The notes beneath the pieces were generated by a model that was not told the origin of the DNA, searched no databases, and saw only the letters and a program-made list of their open reading frames with translations. Positions 13,796-26,220 of a stretch of DNA of 64,000 bases are shown here, piece after piece. This stretch comes from Peribolospora baueri. Lineage: Eukaryota > Basidiomycota > Peribolosporomycetes > Peribolosporales > Peribolosporaceae. Position 1 is the stretch's first letter; each line of letters begins with the position of its first letter. Both the position numbers and the translations under genes were made by a program. The DNA is taken from positions 1 through 64,000 of the forward strand of contig JAMDHS010000103.1 in NCBI GenBank assembly GCA_029717555.1, in the 5' to 3' direction.

Positions 13796-15765
13796 ATGAC
13801 CCGCCGACGCCGTACACGAAACCAGCTTACTCTCTCCTTCTTGCACGTCTCGCTTCTCTTTGCCGCTCTCCTCGACTCGCCACAGCCGTCGAGCGCCTTC
13901 TGGCCGATTCCTCCCCCCCTGCCGCCTCCTCCGGCCCCCGCACCCTTTCTCCCGTACGCCCTCGCACCCGCACCGTGGCCGCTATGGCCGTGGCCCAATC
14001 CGCCCTCCTACGCCGCCTGGCCCTCCGCGGCCCCCCCTCCAACCGCCCCGACCGCTCCGACCGCCGGCACGGCCGACTCCGCCCAAGCGTCCAAGCGTGC
14101 CCGCGCCATCTCCCTCCTCTCCTCCTACGAGTCCGGCCTCTCCTCTCTCATCGATCGCCGACGCTCCTCCTTTGTTCGCAAGCTCGCTGACCTCAGGGAC
14201 CGGGCGATCGACGAGATCAAGTCCAGGAGGCTCGCCGGTAGGTTGGACGAGTTGGAGCACGAGCTCGACACCGTCGCGGCCCGCCTCGAGGGGTCCGACT
14301 CGCGCTCAGGTTCGCTCTCGCGCTCGAAGGACGACAAGAGGAGGAGGCAAGGCTTTGCTCAGGTCGCTGACGAGGCGTTTGAGCTTGCCTTGGCGGGCGA
14401 CGAGCAGCCCGACGGAGGCTTGTTTGCAAGCTGGAACTGGAACTGGGGCAAGGGCGGCGGCGGTGTGGGCTGGGAGAGGGTGCGAACGAGGGTGAAAGAG
14501 GTGGAGAGGGAGCTCGATCGAGCGGAAAAGTCCCTGCTCGAGGGCGCGAGACGCTTGGAGAGGGACGCTAGGGCGTTCGGCGAACGCCACAACGCCAGGG
14601 AGAGGGCCGCCGTGGCCGAGGTAAAGAAGGAAGTGGACGCATACGTGAGCAAGGCGCAAGGCGACTTGGATTGGAACATGTCCCGCGACGTCGACGGCGT
14701 CGGATACGACGATTGGCAACGGTGAGTTTGTTCTCGCCATCCGACGAAAAATGGTTCTTGAAGCTCAACGAATGCATTTTCTCCGACCAAAAAAAAATTA
14801 GCTACCATGCACTCAAAGACCGCACAGACGCCTTCATCTCCGAGGTCGTCTCGCTCCAGCAAGACCAGTACCTGCCCTCCCTTGGCACGATCGACACGCT
14901 CCGACGCCGCTTCTCCTCTTTCTCCAACCTCCTCTCTTCCTCCGCTTCCCTATCCGTCACCCCGGACGTTCAAGCCTCGGTCAATGCGCTCCGGGAGGAC
15001 GCGGAGCACTTTGGCAGAGTCATTGTGCCGAGGCGGTCGGAGGAGGTTAGGGAGAGGGGCAAGAGTGCCGTCGAGCTTTCCTGGAAAGAGGGTGCAGCGG
15101 AAAGGCTTAGGCGGTTGGAGGTCGCGCAAGAGGCGGCGGCGCAGGCGCGGGAGGAGGAGGGGGAGGGCGCGCACGAGGCCGAGGAGATCATGGCGGAGGA
15201 GAGGAGGGCCACGAGGGAAGAACGGATCCGGGCGGAAGAGGCGGCGGCGGAGGAGGAGAAGTGGCGACGGAGGAGGGAGTACGAGGAAGAAGAGGAGGAG
15301 AGGGAGAGGAGAGATGTCGAGAGGCTTCGTAAGGCGCTCGAAAGGGAGTGGGCTAGGGCTGACGATGGGGCGGAAGAAGGATATAGGCGACGGTGGAGGG
15401 ATGAAACGTCGGATGAGGTGGACGCGCTCGAGAGAGCGCGAGGGCGAGAGAGGGAGAAGGAGTGGGTTAGGGAGTGGGAGGCGGAGAAGGAGAAGGAGAG
15501 GGAGAAGGAGGAGGAGGTGGAGCGGCGGAGGGACCGAGCGTGGCGCCGACGCACAGAGACCGTCACCTCCACTGTCTGGGACACCGCCGAGCCGTCTCCT
15601 CGACCGAGACCGACGGAGGACGGGACGCAGTCAGACGAGCACGAAGAGACGCCCATCACGTCGACCGCGACGGTGACCGTGACCGTGACGCGGACCGAGC
15701 CGCCGACGATCACTGCGGAAGAGGAAGAGCACGTCACGACAACGCGATTGAGGGACGAGCTGTGA
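13796..15765 (+). CDS. Predicted secreted or ER coiled-coil protein, function unknown
   Basis: Two exons, 13796-14721 and 14802-15765, giving 629 residues. After a basic start (MTRRRRTRNQ) comes a hydrophobic stretch LTLSFLHVSLLFAALL ending PQPSSA, which reads as a signal peptide. A proline/alanine-rich segment follows (residues about 40-100). The rest is mostly charged helix, strongly predicted as coiled coil, with very Glu/Arg-rich runs from about residue 420 to 580. The C-terminus is Thr-rich and acidic. No catalytic motif and no membrane segment other than the N-terminus are visible. I do not recognise a family. The exon join (CG|C) restores the frame DWQRYHALKDR exactly at canonical splice sites. 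Confidence 0.7.
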
Positions 15766-16667
15766 AGAAAAGCTGACCAAGTACGGAGCAGAGACAAAAA
15801 ACCGCGCCCACAGGTGCGTGAAGGGGCAAACAAGCAAACAAGCAAGCAAGCAACGTTTTGGACTTGGATTTGGACTTGGATTTCGACTTCGACTTTTGAC
15901 TTTGACTTGGACCTTTTGGCCCAGCCCGACGACATACGTACGACAACCCCCAAGGCTTCGTTCGGTGTCGTCGCCGGCAGAGATCAAGGAGCGTGGCGTG
16001 TATGTATGTAGGCTTAATATCAGACAAGTTAGTATCCGTTGATACGATGCGAAAGATGCCGAATGGAGCAGACGGTCGCGCGGTCGCGGCGCCCCGACGC
16101 GAAGGGGAAGGAAGGGCACGGGAACGGGAGGAAAAGCTTGGTATTCCCACCGACGAGAGAAAGAGGGACGAAGCCCAAGCGAGACACGATGACACGGCCC
16201 GGAACGTGGAAGACGGAAAGACAGAAAGACAGGAGGAGGGGCGGGGAAGGAACGGAGGGGGAAGTGGACGGTATGCCATGCATAGTACATGTCGCGGCGA
16301 AACGAACTAACTTTGGGATATAGAATCGAGCATACAGAGATGAAAAATCGACCGCGGGTAGGGAAAACGAAACGAAATCGAAACGCGGCCGAGAACTCGA
16401 GGGAGCAAACCGATGACGGACGGGAGGGAAGGCGAACGGTCGTGCGGAAGCGGGTAGGAGTACAGAAATTGTGCGAACGACTCGAAACGGGACAGGTGAG
16501 ATGCTGGAGAGGATGAAGAGGGGACTGCGTGCCTGTCGGTCGACATGGGACATGGGGCGGGCTGAAGACGACCGAGCGCGAAATGAGATTGGAAAAAAAC
16601 AAACGGGACGAGAGAGCTGCGAGGGGCGAGAAGGGGAGGCGGAGAGTAACGAAAGCGCGCGCTGCTT
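15766..16667. repeat. Intergenic region with short degenerate repeats
   Basis: 902 bp between convergent genes. Positions 15829-15852 are a run of caag-type units, and 15855-15912 is a degenerate tandem of cttggatttgga / cttcgactt units. Simple-sequence expansion in a 3' flank; no gene seen. The long minus-strand frames here are low-complexity and not believed. Confidence 0.5.
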
Positions 16668-19600
16668 TCATGGGGCAAAACTCCAAATGCGAACGTCCCC
16701 GTCGTCGGACGATCCGCTGAGAATCTTGTCGTCGCCCAGCGCGACACATGTCACCGCCCCTCGGTGGCCCACGAGCGTGTTAAGGCATCGTCCCGAATCT
16801 TTGTCCCAGACCTGCACGGACGCGTCGGTGAGGTGAGGTGGGATTCGGGTCGGTGAGAAAAAGAGACAAACGAGATTGACCCAGCAGGAACGGAAGACGC
16901 GGCACTGGCCACCTGTAAACCCACCTTAATCGTCCGATCATGGCTCGCGCTCACGAGCCTGAGCTTATCAACGTCGATGGCCCATACGCCTTCGACGTGG
17001 CCAAAGAGCGTACGGAGACACCTGCCCGTGCGAACGTCCCAGACCTTGATGGTGTTGTCGAGGCTACCTGAGATGAGGATAGGGATCGGACCGGTCTCCT
17101 CCTCCGCCTCCTCCTCCTCCTCCTCCTCCTCCGCTCCTTCCTCATCCAGCTCTTGTCCTTCTCCGTCCGACATCTCCCAGTCCTCTCTTGCCCCCAGCGT
17201 CGACGACCTGGCGTAGTTCATCGAAAGCGACGGGTGCGCCAGCTGCTGTGGACGTTGTTGTGTCGAGCAACGACCTCCCGCCAAGCCTGCCTTCTGCGGG
17301 TACAGCGGGTACAGACGGGCATGAACGCGAGCCAGGACGGGGTTGAACCGAGGATCGTCAGAGGACGTTCCCGCCGCGCTAGGAGATCCAGACCCAAAGC
17401 GTCTGACACCGCCACCGCCACCGCCATCGCCGAACCCGCCGTTCTGTTGACCTGACGAGCCACTGAAGAGATCATCAGAACGAGCAAAGGTGGAAAGGAG
17501 GTCGCTGTTGAGAGAAGACCTGTAGTATGGAGGGCCGGCGAACGTGGACGATGTCGCGGCCGAGCCTCCCATCGAGGACTGCGCCAGCGGCCCACCGGCG
17601 GGGATGACCGAGCAACCGTTGGCGTTTGCTCCTGCAGACGTGTTCACCGAGGAAAACGAAGGAGGTGAAGTCGAAGAGAAGAGAGACGCCATGGCTGGAA
17701 CGTCGCCGCCATCGAAGGCAAAGTGCTCACTGGGGTCAGGTGAGAAGTAGTCCGGTCTCAAGCTCCGAGCTTCCCATCCTCCGAGACCATTATCCCCAAC
17801 GCCAGCGCCGCCTCCGTCCGTAGCGACTTGCTTGCCTTTCTTTCCACGTCGACCGCTCCTGCTCCCGCTTTCAGACTCTCCTTCGCGTCCACCTCCCATG
17901 TCCTCCTGATGCCTCTCGACCATGACGACGCGGATGCTCTGGACCTGCCCCACGTGTCCCTCGTATACAAGCAGACACTCGCGCTTCGCCAGGTCCCAGA
18001 GTCGGATCGTGCCGTCGTCCGAGGCCGAGAAGAGGAATTTGTCCGGGGAAGACGGTGGAATCGACATAGAAGAACCTGTACCGGCGGCGGACGACTGAGA
18101 GGTGGAGGCGGGCGGGACGTCCTGATCCATAGTGGAAATGGGCGAGAGCGAGCGAGATGGGCGAGTACGGGGCCCGAGGGAAGAAGCACGGTGGTTGAGC
18201 ATGGAGGACGATGACGACGGGTGGCCTTCTACACCGTTCGCCGTCCCTAAGCTGCTCCCGCCAGCGTCCTTGACGTGGGCCCCCGAGCTGCTTGAACCGC
18301 AAGAAGGCCCGGCCCAAATCGTGACTGCGTTGACCCAATCGCGATGTCCACGAAGGGTGTAGCACTCTCCAGTTCTGAAATTCCACACTTTGATGGTGCT
18401 ATCCGCGCTCCCACTGACGAGCGTGTTGTCATCGAAGTGAAGGCACACTATCCCGTCGGTGTGTCCTTCGAGCGTACGAATGAGGTCCCCGGTCCTCCAG
18501 TTCCAGATCTTGAGCGTGCGATCCATGCTGCCCGTGATGAGCTTGGCCTCATCAAACTGCAGACACCGTACGCCACGCGTGTGACCCTTTAGCACGCGGA
18601 GCACCTCGCCCGTCTCGAGGTTCCAGACGCGTGCGGTGCGGTCGTAAGATCCTGTGATGAGGATGGGAAAGCTAGGGTGGAGGAGTTGCTCACTGAACTG
18701 GAGGCACATGATGCCATCCGTGTGTCCTTTGAGAGTGCGTAGCGTATACCGCCCGCGCCGCCAGTTGCGCTCAAGAAGGAGTCGCTCGCAGTAGACGTCC
18801 TTCCAAGGCCGCGTGAGAGGTGGTGGTGGAGTTGCCGTGTCCACCAAGACCATGGAGGAGGAAGAACGAGCGGATGGAGAAATATTGCGAGAACCGACGT
18901 GTCCTGAAGGTGAGACGGCACGCGAAGCGGGGCGAGACGATCCCGCTCGGGAGGAGCTCGAGCAATGACGCTTTGCCGGTGGCGCGTCCACAACGACACC
19001 TTCCCCGTTAACTCCGGCGGCCACGGCAGCAGAAGGGGAAGACGCCTCAATGGCCATGGTACCGTTTGCAGCAGCGGATCGAGCATGGGCAGCGGCGTTG
19101 GCGGCGGCCGTTACGATGCGCTTGACGGAGCCTGGGCCGGCGCCGTCGACGGGCGTAGACGCGCCGGAGGGAAGAAGGCCATCCGAAAATTGACGGTAAC
19201 CGGCGGTAATGGGGACGGTGGCGCCGGCAGGAGTTCTCAACCTCCTCTTCTTCTCGAGCAGAGGCAGACCCCAGCCGCACTTCTGGCACTTGCGCTCAAT
19301 GTGCTGCTCGCACATATTCCTCCACAGAAGATCGTCATCTGCGAGCTCCTTCCAACCTCTGCTGACCTGCGCCGCGCGGCCGAGGGAAATGGCGTCAAGG
19401 TATCCGAGAACCTTGAGGGAGATCTCGCGGGGAAAAAGGGAGAAAGGGTCGATGCGAATGGCCAGGGCGAGTTCCTGGGAGAGGAAGGAGAGCTGGCTGA
19501 AGCAGCATATAGTGAGGAGGCCTTGGAGGATGATGGAGCGCCTACGATGAGGCGAGGAGGAGAAGAGCGTCCAGACGGTGTTGACCGCTTGCTGATCAGC

Positions 19601-20100
19601 CAGTGGCAAGGACTCGATCGACTGCGAGAGGGAAAGAAGGGAGACAATATGCGGAGAAGGCGAGTCGTCAACGCGCCGTCCTGACGAGCACGTTACCTCG
19701 GCCATGAACCCATCTGCGCCGAATCGCTCTAAGTCCGCCAAATACGTCGCCACCCGGAACGCAGGCTGCACTCCTGTCCGCGACTCACCTTCTGCAGTTT
19801 CAACGTTGTCCCCTCATCTGCCATCCTCTGGTGCCGGACACAAAGCTCCCTCGAAGCCAGCGGAAGGAGAGGAGTGGACACGCTCTGCGTACTCTCCATG
19901 GGCAGGCCATCGGCACCGGAGTGCCAGCCATTGGAATTGGCGCCCTTGTCAATGGTCGACGAGACGGCGTTGGTCTTGGAACGTCGGTCGTGATCATCAT
20001 GGCAGCTGTGGTTACTCGCTTCCATCGTGGAGAAGTCGGCGCCGGGGACCCTGGGTTCAGTGGAAGCGTACGGGTGGCGTCGATCTGAGTCGGCATTCAT
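16668..20100 (-). CDS. MET30: F-box/WD40 protein of the Met30/SconB/Pof1 type
   Basis: Substrate receptor of an SCF ubiquitin ligase; in yeasts and moulds Met30/SconB represses sulfur assimilation by acting on Met4/Cys3-type activators. Three exons read leftwards: 19789-20100, 16925-19621, 16668-16811; 1050 residues. The block CVRHQRMADEGTTLKLQK joins across intron 1 to SIESLPLADQQAVNTVW, typical of this subfamily. The F-box is FPREISLKVLGYLD...AAQVSRGWKELADDDLLW, followed by CEQHIERKCQKCGWGLP. Seven WD repeats can be counted (GSYDRTARVW, GSMDRTLKIW, GSADSTIKVW, SASDDGTIRLW, SGSLDNTIKVW, SASHDRTIKVW, GSSDDGDVRIW). Two large low-complexity insertions, one Ser-rich between the third and fourth repeats and one Gly/Ser/Glu-rich between the fourth and fifth, make it much longer than the usual 650-700 residues. 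Lin-23/beta-TrCP-type is the alternative label. Confidence 0.9.
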
Positions 20101-21301
20101 GGCGTGCAAGATAGCTCGTCGACGGGTCGGCCGTGGTTGGTGGTGGTGGAAGAGGATAAACCGTCCGTCGGTGGGTCCGCCACCGTCGCCGACGCCGACG
20201 CTGGGGCAGATAAGAGGAGACGGGGGAGGCGGAGTGAAGACGGAGGCAAAGGGGGAGGGTATGTAATTTATGCAACCCAGGTGGGGGCGTGCTTGTTTGG
20301 AAGTAGAGTGACAAGAAGGCTTCGTCGGTGGAGGGCAAAGACGCGACCCGCCGTCGACCTCTATTCTATGCCTATTGTCCCTGCGGCAATGGCGAATCGG
20401 GCGAGGGCCAAGGTGTGACGGTGGAGCAGGGCGCGAGGGACTACCGCAGCACCCGAAATTGCCGTTATTGACCTCAACTGGTTTGAAATGGGGATATTAC
20501 GGAACTGTATAATCGGCCACCGCTCCACCACCGGCGGGCGACGGCACGCCATTGTCGGCGCCATTCGAGATCGAGATAGCGAAGACGATAGCCGACCATG
20601 CATCCAACGCCATCCATTTAGGCCATGCATCGTGTTTGTTTTTACAAGTTTTTCTTTGGTTTGTTTCGTCTGCACCGTTGCAGATTCATTTGTCCTCACT
20701 TGCAGTTGCCACTCCGCCTCGTACAAGATGAATGAGCTACGCCTTGCCTGTCGCTCCGACGGTTGCTGGAGTGCCAGTGGCGTGTTCTAGGAGAGGGTGT
20801 GAACGTGGCCCAGAGGACAGTCCCAGTCTCGACCACCCATGACGTTCCCCTCTTCCCTACCGCTTCCCGCCTTGTCTTCCTGTCGTGTCGCTCCTCCATG
20901 CCTGCCTTTTCATCCTCGTTTCCGGCCCTTTTCTCCCGCGTCCCGATCGGTCAACAAATGGCGCCGTTCATGGGCAGTGACGTGCAAGCACGCCATTTCG
21001 CTCGGGATGATCACACCGGTCTCCTAGACGACTACCAGAGTAATCTCCTGCCAGACTACCCACAGAAATGAACTGCACTACTGTAATTAGAATCGAAGCC
21101 TCGCACCCGACTCGGGCCTTTCCTGACATGTCGTGCCACCTCGCAAGACACGGCGGGGCGCTGAAAGTGGAAGGAAGGGGTTGGAAAGGACCTCGCACGG
21201 TCCGCGAATTGCCGCAGTCTCACGTGACATGACGCCAGGTCCAGACGGCGATCTATCGCTCGAGAACGACGACAGCCGACGAAACCCATCTCTGGTGAAG
21301 C
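20101..21301. promoter_or_regulatory. Divergent intergenic region, MET30 and NSRP1-like
   Basis: 1.2 kb between two divergent start codons; no supported gene. It must hold both promoters. Sequence is of mixed composition with no clear TATA box or long repeat. Confidence 0.4.
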
Positions 21302-22901
21302 ATGTCAGGCACCAAGCTGTCCTTCGGCTTCAAGAAGGCCGCCCTGTCTGCGAAAGCGGCCCCGCCCGTCAAGGCGCCAAAGCCGCCCGCGTTTGCAGAT
21401 GGGGACGACGACGAAGAAGTGAACGCCGGAGGCGGCGGCCCATTCACCTCCTCCTCCGCCAAGGCGAGCGGCAAGGGCAAATCCAAGCTCGCCTCGGTCT
21501 CTACACCTACTTCGGGCAGCCCGGCGCCATTGTCGAAGACGGAACGACAGAAACAGAAGGAGGCGCTGGAGGTGGACTCGACGGCTTTCAAGTACGACGA
21601 GGTGTACGACCAGATGAAGACCGTGGAGAGGAAGAGGGAGGAGGCAAGGAAGGAGGAGGCGAAGGAGAGGAAGGTCAGTCGATGCATATTTGTTTACCTC
21701 CTTCCCTTCTATTCCGCTAGCAGGCGGCCTCGAGCGATGGGGGCGAACCAGCGTCATCGGTCTGTCGCTAACCCTTCCCCGACCCCTTTCTCCCTCTCGC
21801 CTTCCCTACCCACTGTAGCCGAAATACATCGCCAACTTCTTCGCCGCGGCCGAGCAACGCAAGTCAGACCGGCTACGAGCAGAGGCGAAGCTTATCCAAC
21901 GCGAGAGGGAGGCAGAAGGGGACGAGTTCGCGGACAAGGAACAGTTCGTCACGGATGCGTATCGGAAACAGCAGGAGGAGCTCAAGAAGGCAGAGGAGGA
22001 GGAGGAGAAGAGGGAGGGTGAGTCAGGCGACCGGTCGTCCTACACCATCGATTGATTGTTCCACCTTTGTCCATCCCGACAAGGCTTGCGCTGCTAACAT
22101 GCTTCATACTCACGTACCTCTGTTTCGGTTCTCGACGTCTTCGCCGCAGCACAACAACGCATCAAAAACAGAGGCGTGGCCGCCTTTTATCGAAATCTGA
22201 TGGAAAAGGCGGCAGAAGAACACGACGCCGCCGTGGCCGCCACTCTAGAAAAACCTATCGAAGCTGGAGCTGGAGTGTCGCCGGGCCCGAGCGGAAAGAT
22301 CTCGAGGCCCGTGCAAGGGCCCGCTTCACGAGGTCCGTCCACGTCTGACGAGAAGGAAGGTGGCGCGGGCGGGGATGAGCAAGTTGCGTCGGACTTGAAG
22401 TTGGCGGACGAAGCACGGAAACGAGGGTTGACAGTAGAGCTAAACGACGACAACCAGATCGTCGACCGACGAGATTTACTGGTCGCCGGCCTCAACTTTA
22501 CGGCTCAGGGCAAGAACGTGTTCGCCGAGAGGGCCAAGGCTAGGGCGGAGGCTGCGGCGAAGGAGCGGGCTGAACGGGAAGCGGAAGACGCAAGAGGGAC
22601 GGGCGGGCCGGGCGCTGGGATGGGGTATGCGAACAGCCGCGCGGCAAAGGAGGAGAGCAGGGCGAGGCAGAGCAGGCTGATCGAGGAGCAGATGATAGAG
22701 CTGGAGAGGAAGAGGGCGAGAGAGGAGGAGGAGGAGCACCGGAGGGGTAAGGAGAAGTTGGAGAGGAGAAACAAGGAGGAGGACGTCAGGAGTGCGAGGG
22801 AGAGATATCTCGAGAGGAAGAAGAAGGCCGAGGAGGAAAGGAAGAGGAAAGAGCAAGAGAGGGCGGAGCTGTTGGCAGACATCGAGATGGCTTCCTCGTG
22901 A
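21302..22901 (+). CDS. NSRP1: Nuclear speckle splicing regulatory protein 1-like (CCDC55/DUF2040)
   Basis: Three exons: 21302-21673, 21819-22017 and 22150-22901; 440 residues. After an Ala/Gly-rich start (MSGTKLSFGFKKA) the conserved block runs FKYDEVYDQMKTVERKREE, then across intron 1 KPKYIANFFAAAEQRKSDR, IQREREAEGDEFADKEQF and FVTDAYRKQQEELKKAEE. This order is diagnostic of the NSRP1/CCDC55 family, which in animals regulates alternative splicing in nuclear speckles. The C-terminal half is a Glu/Arg/Lys-rich helix. NRGVAAFYRNLMEKAAEEHD after intron 2 also fits the family. Role in this fungus is inferred from homology. Confidence 0.85.
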
Positions 22902-23069
22902 CCTCTGCGCGCGCCGACATGTATTCATCTCAATGTAAGACTATTGGCGGGGAGAAGGTGCTCAACGTCCCAGCTCGTTGCACCGCGCTAGAATGGCCGT
23001 CCATGATCCACACCTCTATTATACAAACTGTCACCGAATCCAATACATGAAATACACCCGAGCGCTCGA
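22902..23069. terminator. Shared 3' region of convergent splicing genes
   Basis: Only 168 bp separate the stop codons of the NSRP1-like and PRCC-like genes, so their 3' UTRs and cleavage signals must overlap or be very short. Confidence 0.4.
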
Positions 23070-24795
23070 TCAGAAGCCGTACTTGCGACCCGCTTCTCGC
23101 TTGTTGTTCCTGTGCAAGGTACGACAGACGTGAAAGCGGACATGGTAACACATGTCCCAAAAGGTTCACACGTGAGGGGAGGTCTCCAGATGAAACGACA
23201 GAGAAAAAAAAAGCGTGCCTTCGAAAACCCGACAGAAAACGTACCTCCCCTGTGCATACTTTTCCTCGAGCTCGGCGCGGTTCTCGAAAGCTTGAGTAAG
23301 GAGGCTGCTGAGCTGGCCCCGTTGACGCGCTCGGTTGCCTGATTTCCCGGGAGCCTGTGCCACGGTGGATCGCATCACAGAATGAGCAAAGAAATTAAGT
23401 GAAGTAAAATAGAGTGGAAATTTGGGTCAGATGACAAAGGATTCCAGGACATCGTCAGGCCAGTGCACACAATGTACAGTCGCAGAGAACCGCGAATGCT
23501 CACCTTAAACTGAGGCTTCTGGTCCTCGCCAACGAGAGCAGCGCCTCTAGCCCCTCCAGTTGCTGCTCCAGCGGCGACGGGAGGCCAGGCCACGTTCTCC
23601 AAGCGCTCGCCCTGTGCAGCATTGACCTCTACCAAATCGACACCTTCCAGCTCTCCCGCATCGAACGAGCCCGCACCGCCCGTCCGCATTCGCTTGCTTC
23701 CCACACCGTAGGTTCCTGTGCCACCTGCGCCCTCCGATTGGCTTTGATATACTTCCATCCATCTTCGATACGTCTCTTCGTCCTTCGCTTGCCACGTCCC
23801 GTCTGGGAGCTGATAGAAGCCGGGATAAGGGTCCGAGTCGGAAGGCGTCACGGAGTGGCTCGGCTTCTCCTCTAGCACCGGTGCCGCTGAGATTTTGAGT
23901 GAGCGCGATGGAGGGACTGAGGAGGAAGCAGGTGGGGTGGTAGACGGGGAAGAGATTGTGGTTCCTAAGATCACGAGACACGTGGGACAAAGTGTGCAAA
24001 AGGTCAGCAGCCGACGCCACCGGCGCACATCAGACCAAACCCCTGCCGTCCAGTTGCAAACGAGCATTTCTGCGGAAGCAGGCCAGGGCGCTCACCTAGG
24101 GAGAAAAAGTCGACGTTCGCCGCTGCCTTGGGCTTCGCTGGTTCGCTCCCGCCAGTTGTCGCTTCTTTACCAGCCCTCGCCGCTGAGGTCCTGCCCTTTC
24201 GGACAGAACTCGGCACCAAGCTAGTAGCCTTGGCTGGCTCCACCGGCTCTGCCTCCAGCTTTCCCGTCCCTTCACCGCCAATGCGCCCACCCTCCCCATC
24301 AGATCCAAACGTGGTCACTCCTAGGGAGGCCGGAGGTGGCTGAGAGGATGTTTTGGGCTTAACCACGGACTGGACAATCTTCTTTGGCGCTGGAAGCATG
24401 GAAAAAAGAGCAGAAGAGGGCTTGGGTTTGTGCCCGTCTTCATCTGGCCCTGAAGGAGACAGCCGGGGTTTCTTTGTCGCAGGAGCGGACGACGAAAGAT
24501 CTGCGCCATCGTCGGGCATGTCCTCCGGCTTCTCGATCGCAATCTTCACCGGCCCATCGCGTCGCTTCGCTCTTGCCTTTGGTGCGGGCAAGGATATGCC
24601 GATGCCTGTTTTCTTGGGAGCGGGAAAAGAGGCGGAGAGCGAGGACGAAGAAGTGGAAGGGCCGTCGGGAGTGGCAGCGGACGTGCCTGCGCCGCTCTCC
24701 TCGCCGTTCCCTCTGATGGAGGGCTGACGCGCAAGTCCGACCGGCTCGTCTGAGTCGGAATCGCTACCGTAGCCAGATACGAGAGACAATGACAT
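23070..24795 (-). CDS. PRCC: PRCC-like splicing-associated protein
   Basis: Four exons read leftwards: 24096-24795, 23504-23964, 23245-23354, 23070-23109; 436 residues. The start MSLSLVSGYGSDSDSDE matches the PRCC opening (hydrophobic then acidic Ser-Asp run). The middle is Pro/Ser/Lys-rich and disordered. The conserved C-terminus includes DLVEVNAAQGERLENVAW, then the RQRGQLSSLLTQAFENRAELEEKYAQGR block and the end NNKREAGRKYGF, the family hallmark 'RxxAGxKYGF'. The last exon is 40 nt. Human PRCC associates with splicing and mitotic-checkpoint factors; a nuclear pre-mRNA role is inferred here. It sits tail to tail with the other splicing gene, NSRP1. Confidence 0.85.
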
Positions 24796-25146
24796 GGTCG
24801 TCGTTTGAGCGAGGTGGATGAGCAGCGAAGAAGCGGTGACTTCGCTGACCCAGCAGGGTATTGAGCTGATCATGATCAGCGTTGATCGCCGCCTAAGCCC
24901 GACCGTTAACAAGGAGCCTCACTGCCCGCGCCATGCGGAACGGCATGGTAGAGTGGGACGTGATGACGGACGTGACAGAGCAGCTCATCAAATCCACCCC
25001 CAACTACCTTCCCGAAGATGTGTAAATAGTCCGAGTTACAGCTGTCACTGCCTTGAAAGGGGAGGTCTGCACACGGCAGATATGCGCTGCACGGCGTCTC
25101 GAGCCGCGATGAAACGTCGAGCAGAAATCAATAGGGCTGCGTCTCC
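24796..25146. other. Short intergenic region
   Basis: 351 bp containing the PRCC-like promoter and the thymidylate kinase 3' flank. No gene seen. Confidence 0.35.
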
Positions 25147-26220
25147 TCACTCCTCGAACAGTCGCACAATTTCGCCCTTCTCCCTCTCCACAACCTCCCA
25201 AGCCTCCCTCTGCACCTCCGACGCAACCTCCTCCATGCTTCGCCCTGCGTCAACCGTCCGCCATAGCGAACGTCTTTTCGTAGTGCTGGCGCTTGGTCCG
25301 CCCGAAGCCGCTCCCATCTCCTCCCCGATGCGGGCGAAGACCTTGCGTACCTCGGCCTGCATGGCCTCCGTCTCGTAGCGCTCGGCGCCATAGCCCCCGC
25401 GCTGGGCCGCAATTTCTGAGGAAAGGTCGAGGAAGAGGACTAGGTCTGGAGAGGGGAGGCCAATGTCTGGGGAGCGGCACCAGGAGTAGTCGAGGCCCTT
25501 GAGTGCGGATAACCGGCGGAAGGGAGAGGACGCGCAGATGAACAAGCAGATGTCGTGAGGTTTCAGCGGGTGCGACTCCAGCTAGGCCGCTGGGAGAGGT
25601 GACGCGGCTCACCTTGGCAGCGGAGAAGGCTATACCGGAGAAAGCGTATCTATCGGCAACGATGGTCGTGCCTTCCATCAGATCGCGCTGGATAGATTGT
25701 CTTCCGGGCCAGCCGAAGTGCGATACGAAGAAGACAGAAGAAGCGTCGACGTGCGCCCACACGACCACGACCCTTTCCTTCACCTGCAAACTCACGCGAG
25801 CTCCCATCGGTTCGCAGAGAACAAGAGGTGAATGGCGCGACCGTCGAGCTCAGCTCTTTGTCCAAGATAAGCGTCGATCATGCGTCCTGTCGCCGTCGTG
25901 CGGTCTACGCTGTGCGCACGTCGTGAGATTCCGTGGTCAGCTTGGGTCAATGTGACATCGGGAGTGCGCGTCCGTTGCCAATGCGTTCAGGAGCAAGGAC
26001 CGCTAAAGATCGAAACGAAAACGAACAAAAGAAAGGAGAGTGGACACGCTGACACGGTACACGTACCCGGAAACTTGATCGCCTTCGCCCTCTTTCCCCG
26101 AGCGTTCAGGACCTCGACGAGCCGGGCGCACTGAGTCGATTTTCCGGAGCGGTCGAGACCTTCAAGAACAATAAAGGCACCTCTTCGGGCGCCTGTCATT
26201 CTGGGCTGGAAGGTGCCCAT
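25147..26220 (-). CDS. CDC8: Thymidylate kinase (dTMP kinase)
   Basis: Phosphorylates dTMP to dTDP with ATP, an essential step of dTTP synthesis. Four exons read leftwards: 26067-26220, 25796-25904, 25613-25700, 25147-25497; 233 residues, close to the family norm of about 210-220. The P-loop is VLEGLDRSGKSTQCARL. It continues KFPDRTTATGRMIDAYL across intron 1, then LLFSANRWEL and the DR(Y) motif DRYAFSGIAFSAAK. SPDLVLFLDLSSEIAAQR begins the adenylate-binding half, and the lid-like region YGAERYE follows. Intron 1 is spliced at CGTAG|AC; the nearer ACAG site would give a stop. Exon 3 begins at an unusual GGAAG acceptor, the only one that keeps the frame. Confidence 0.93.

Noticed and set aside
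15631-16749. Long minus-strand open frame of 372 codons behind the coiled-coil gene
   Set aside because: Ser/Phe/Arg/Pro low-complexity translation of a purine-rich plus strand, overlaps the 3' end of a better-supported gene, no family blocks.
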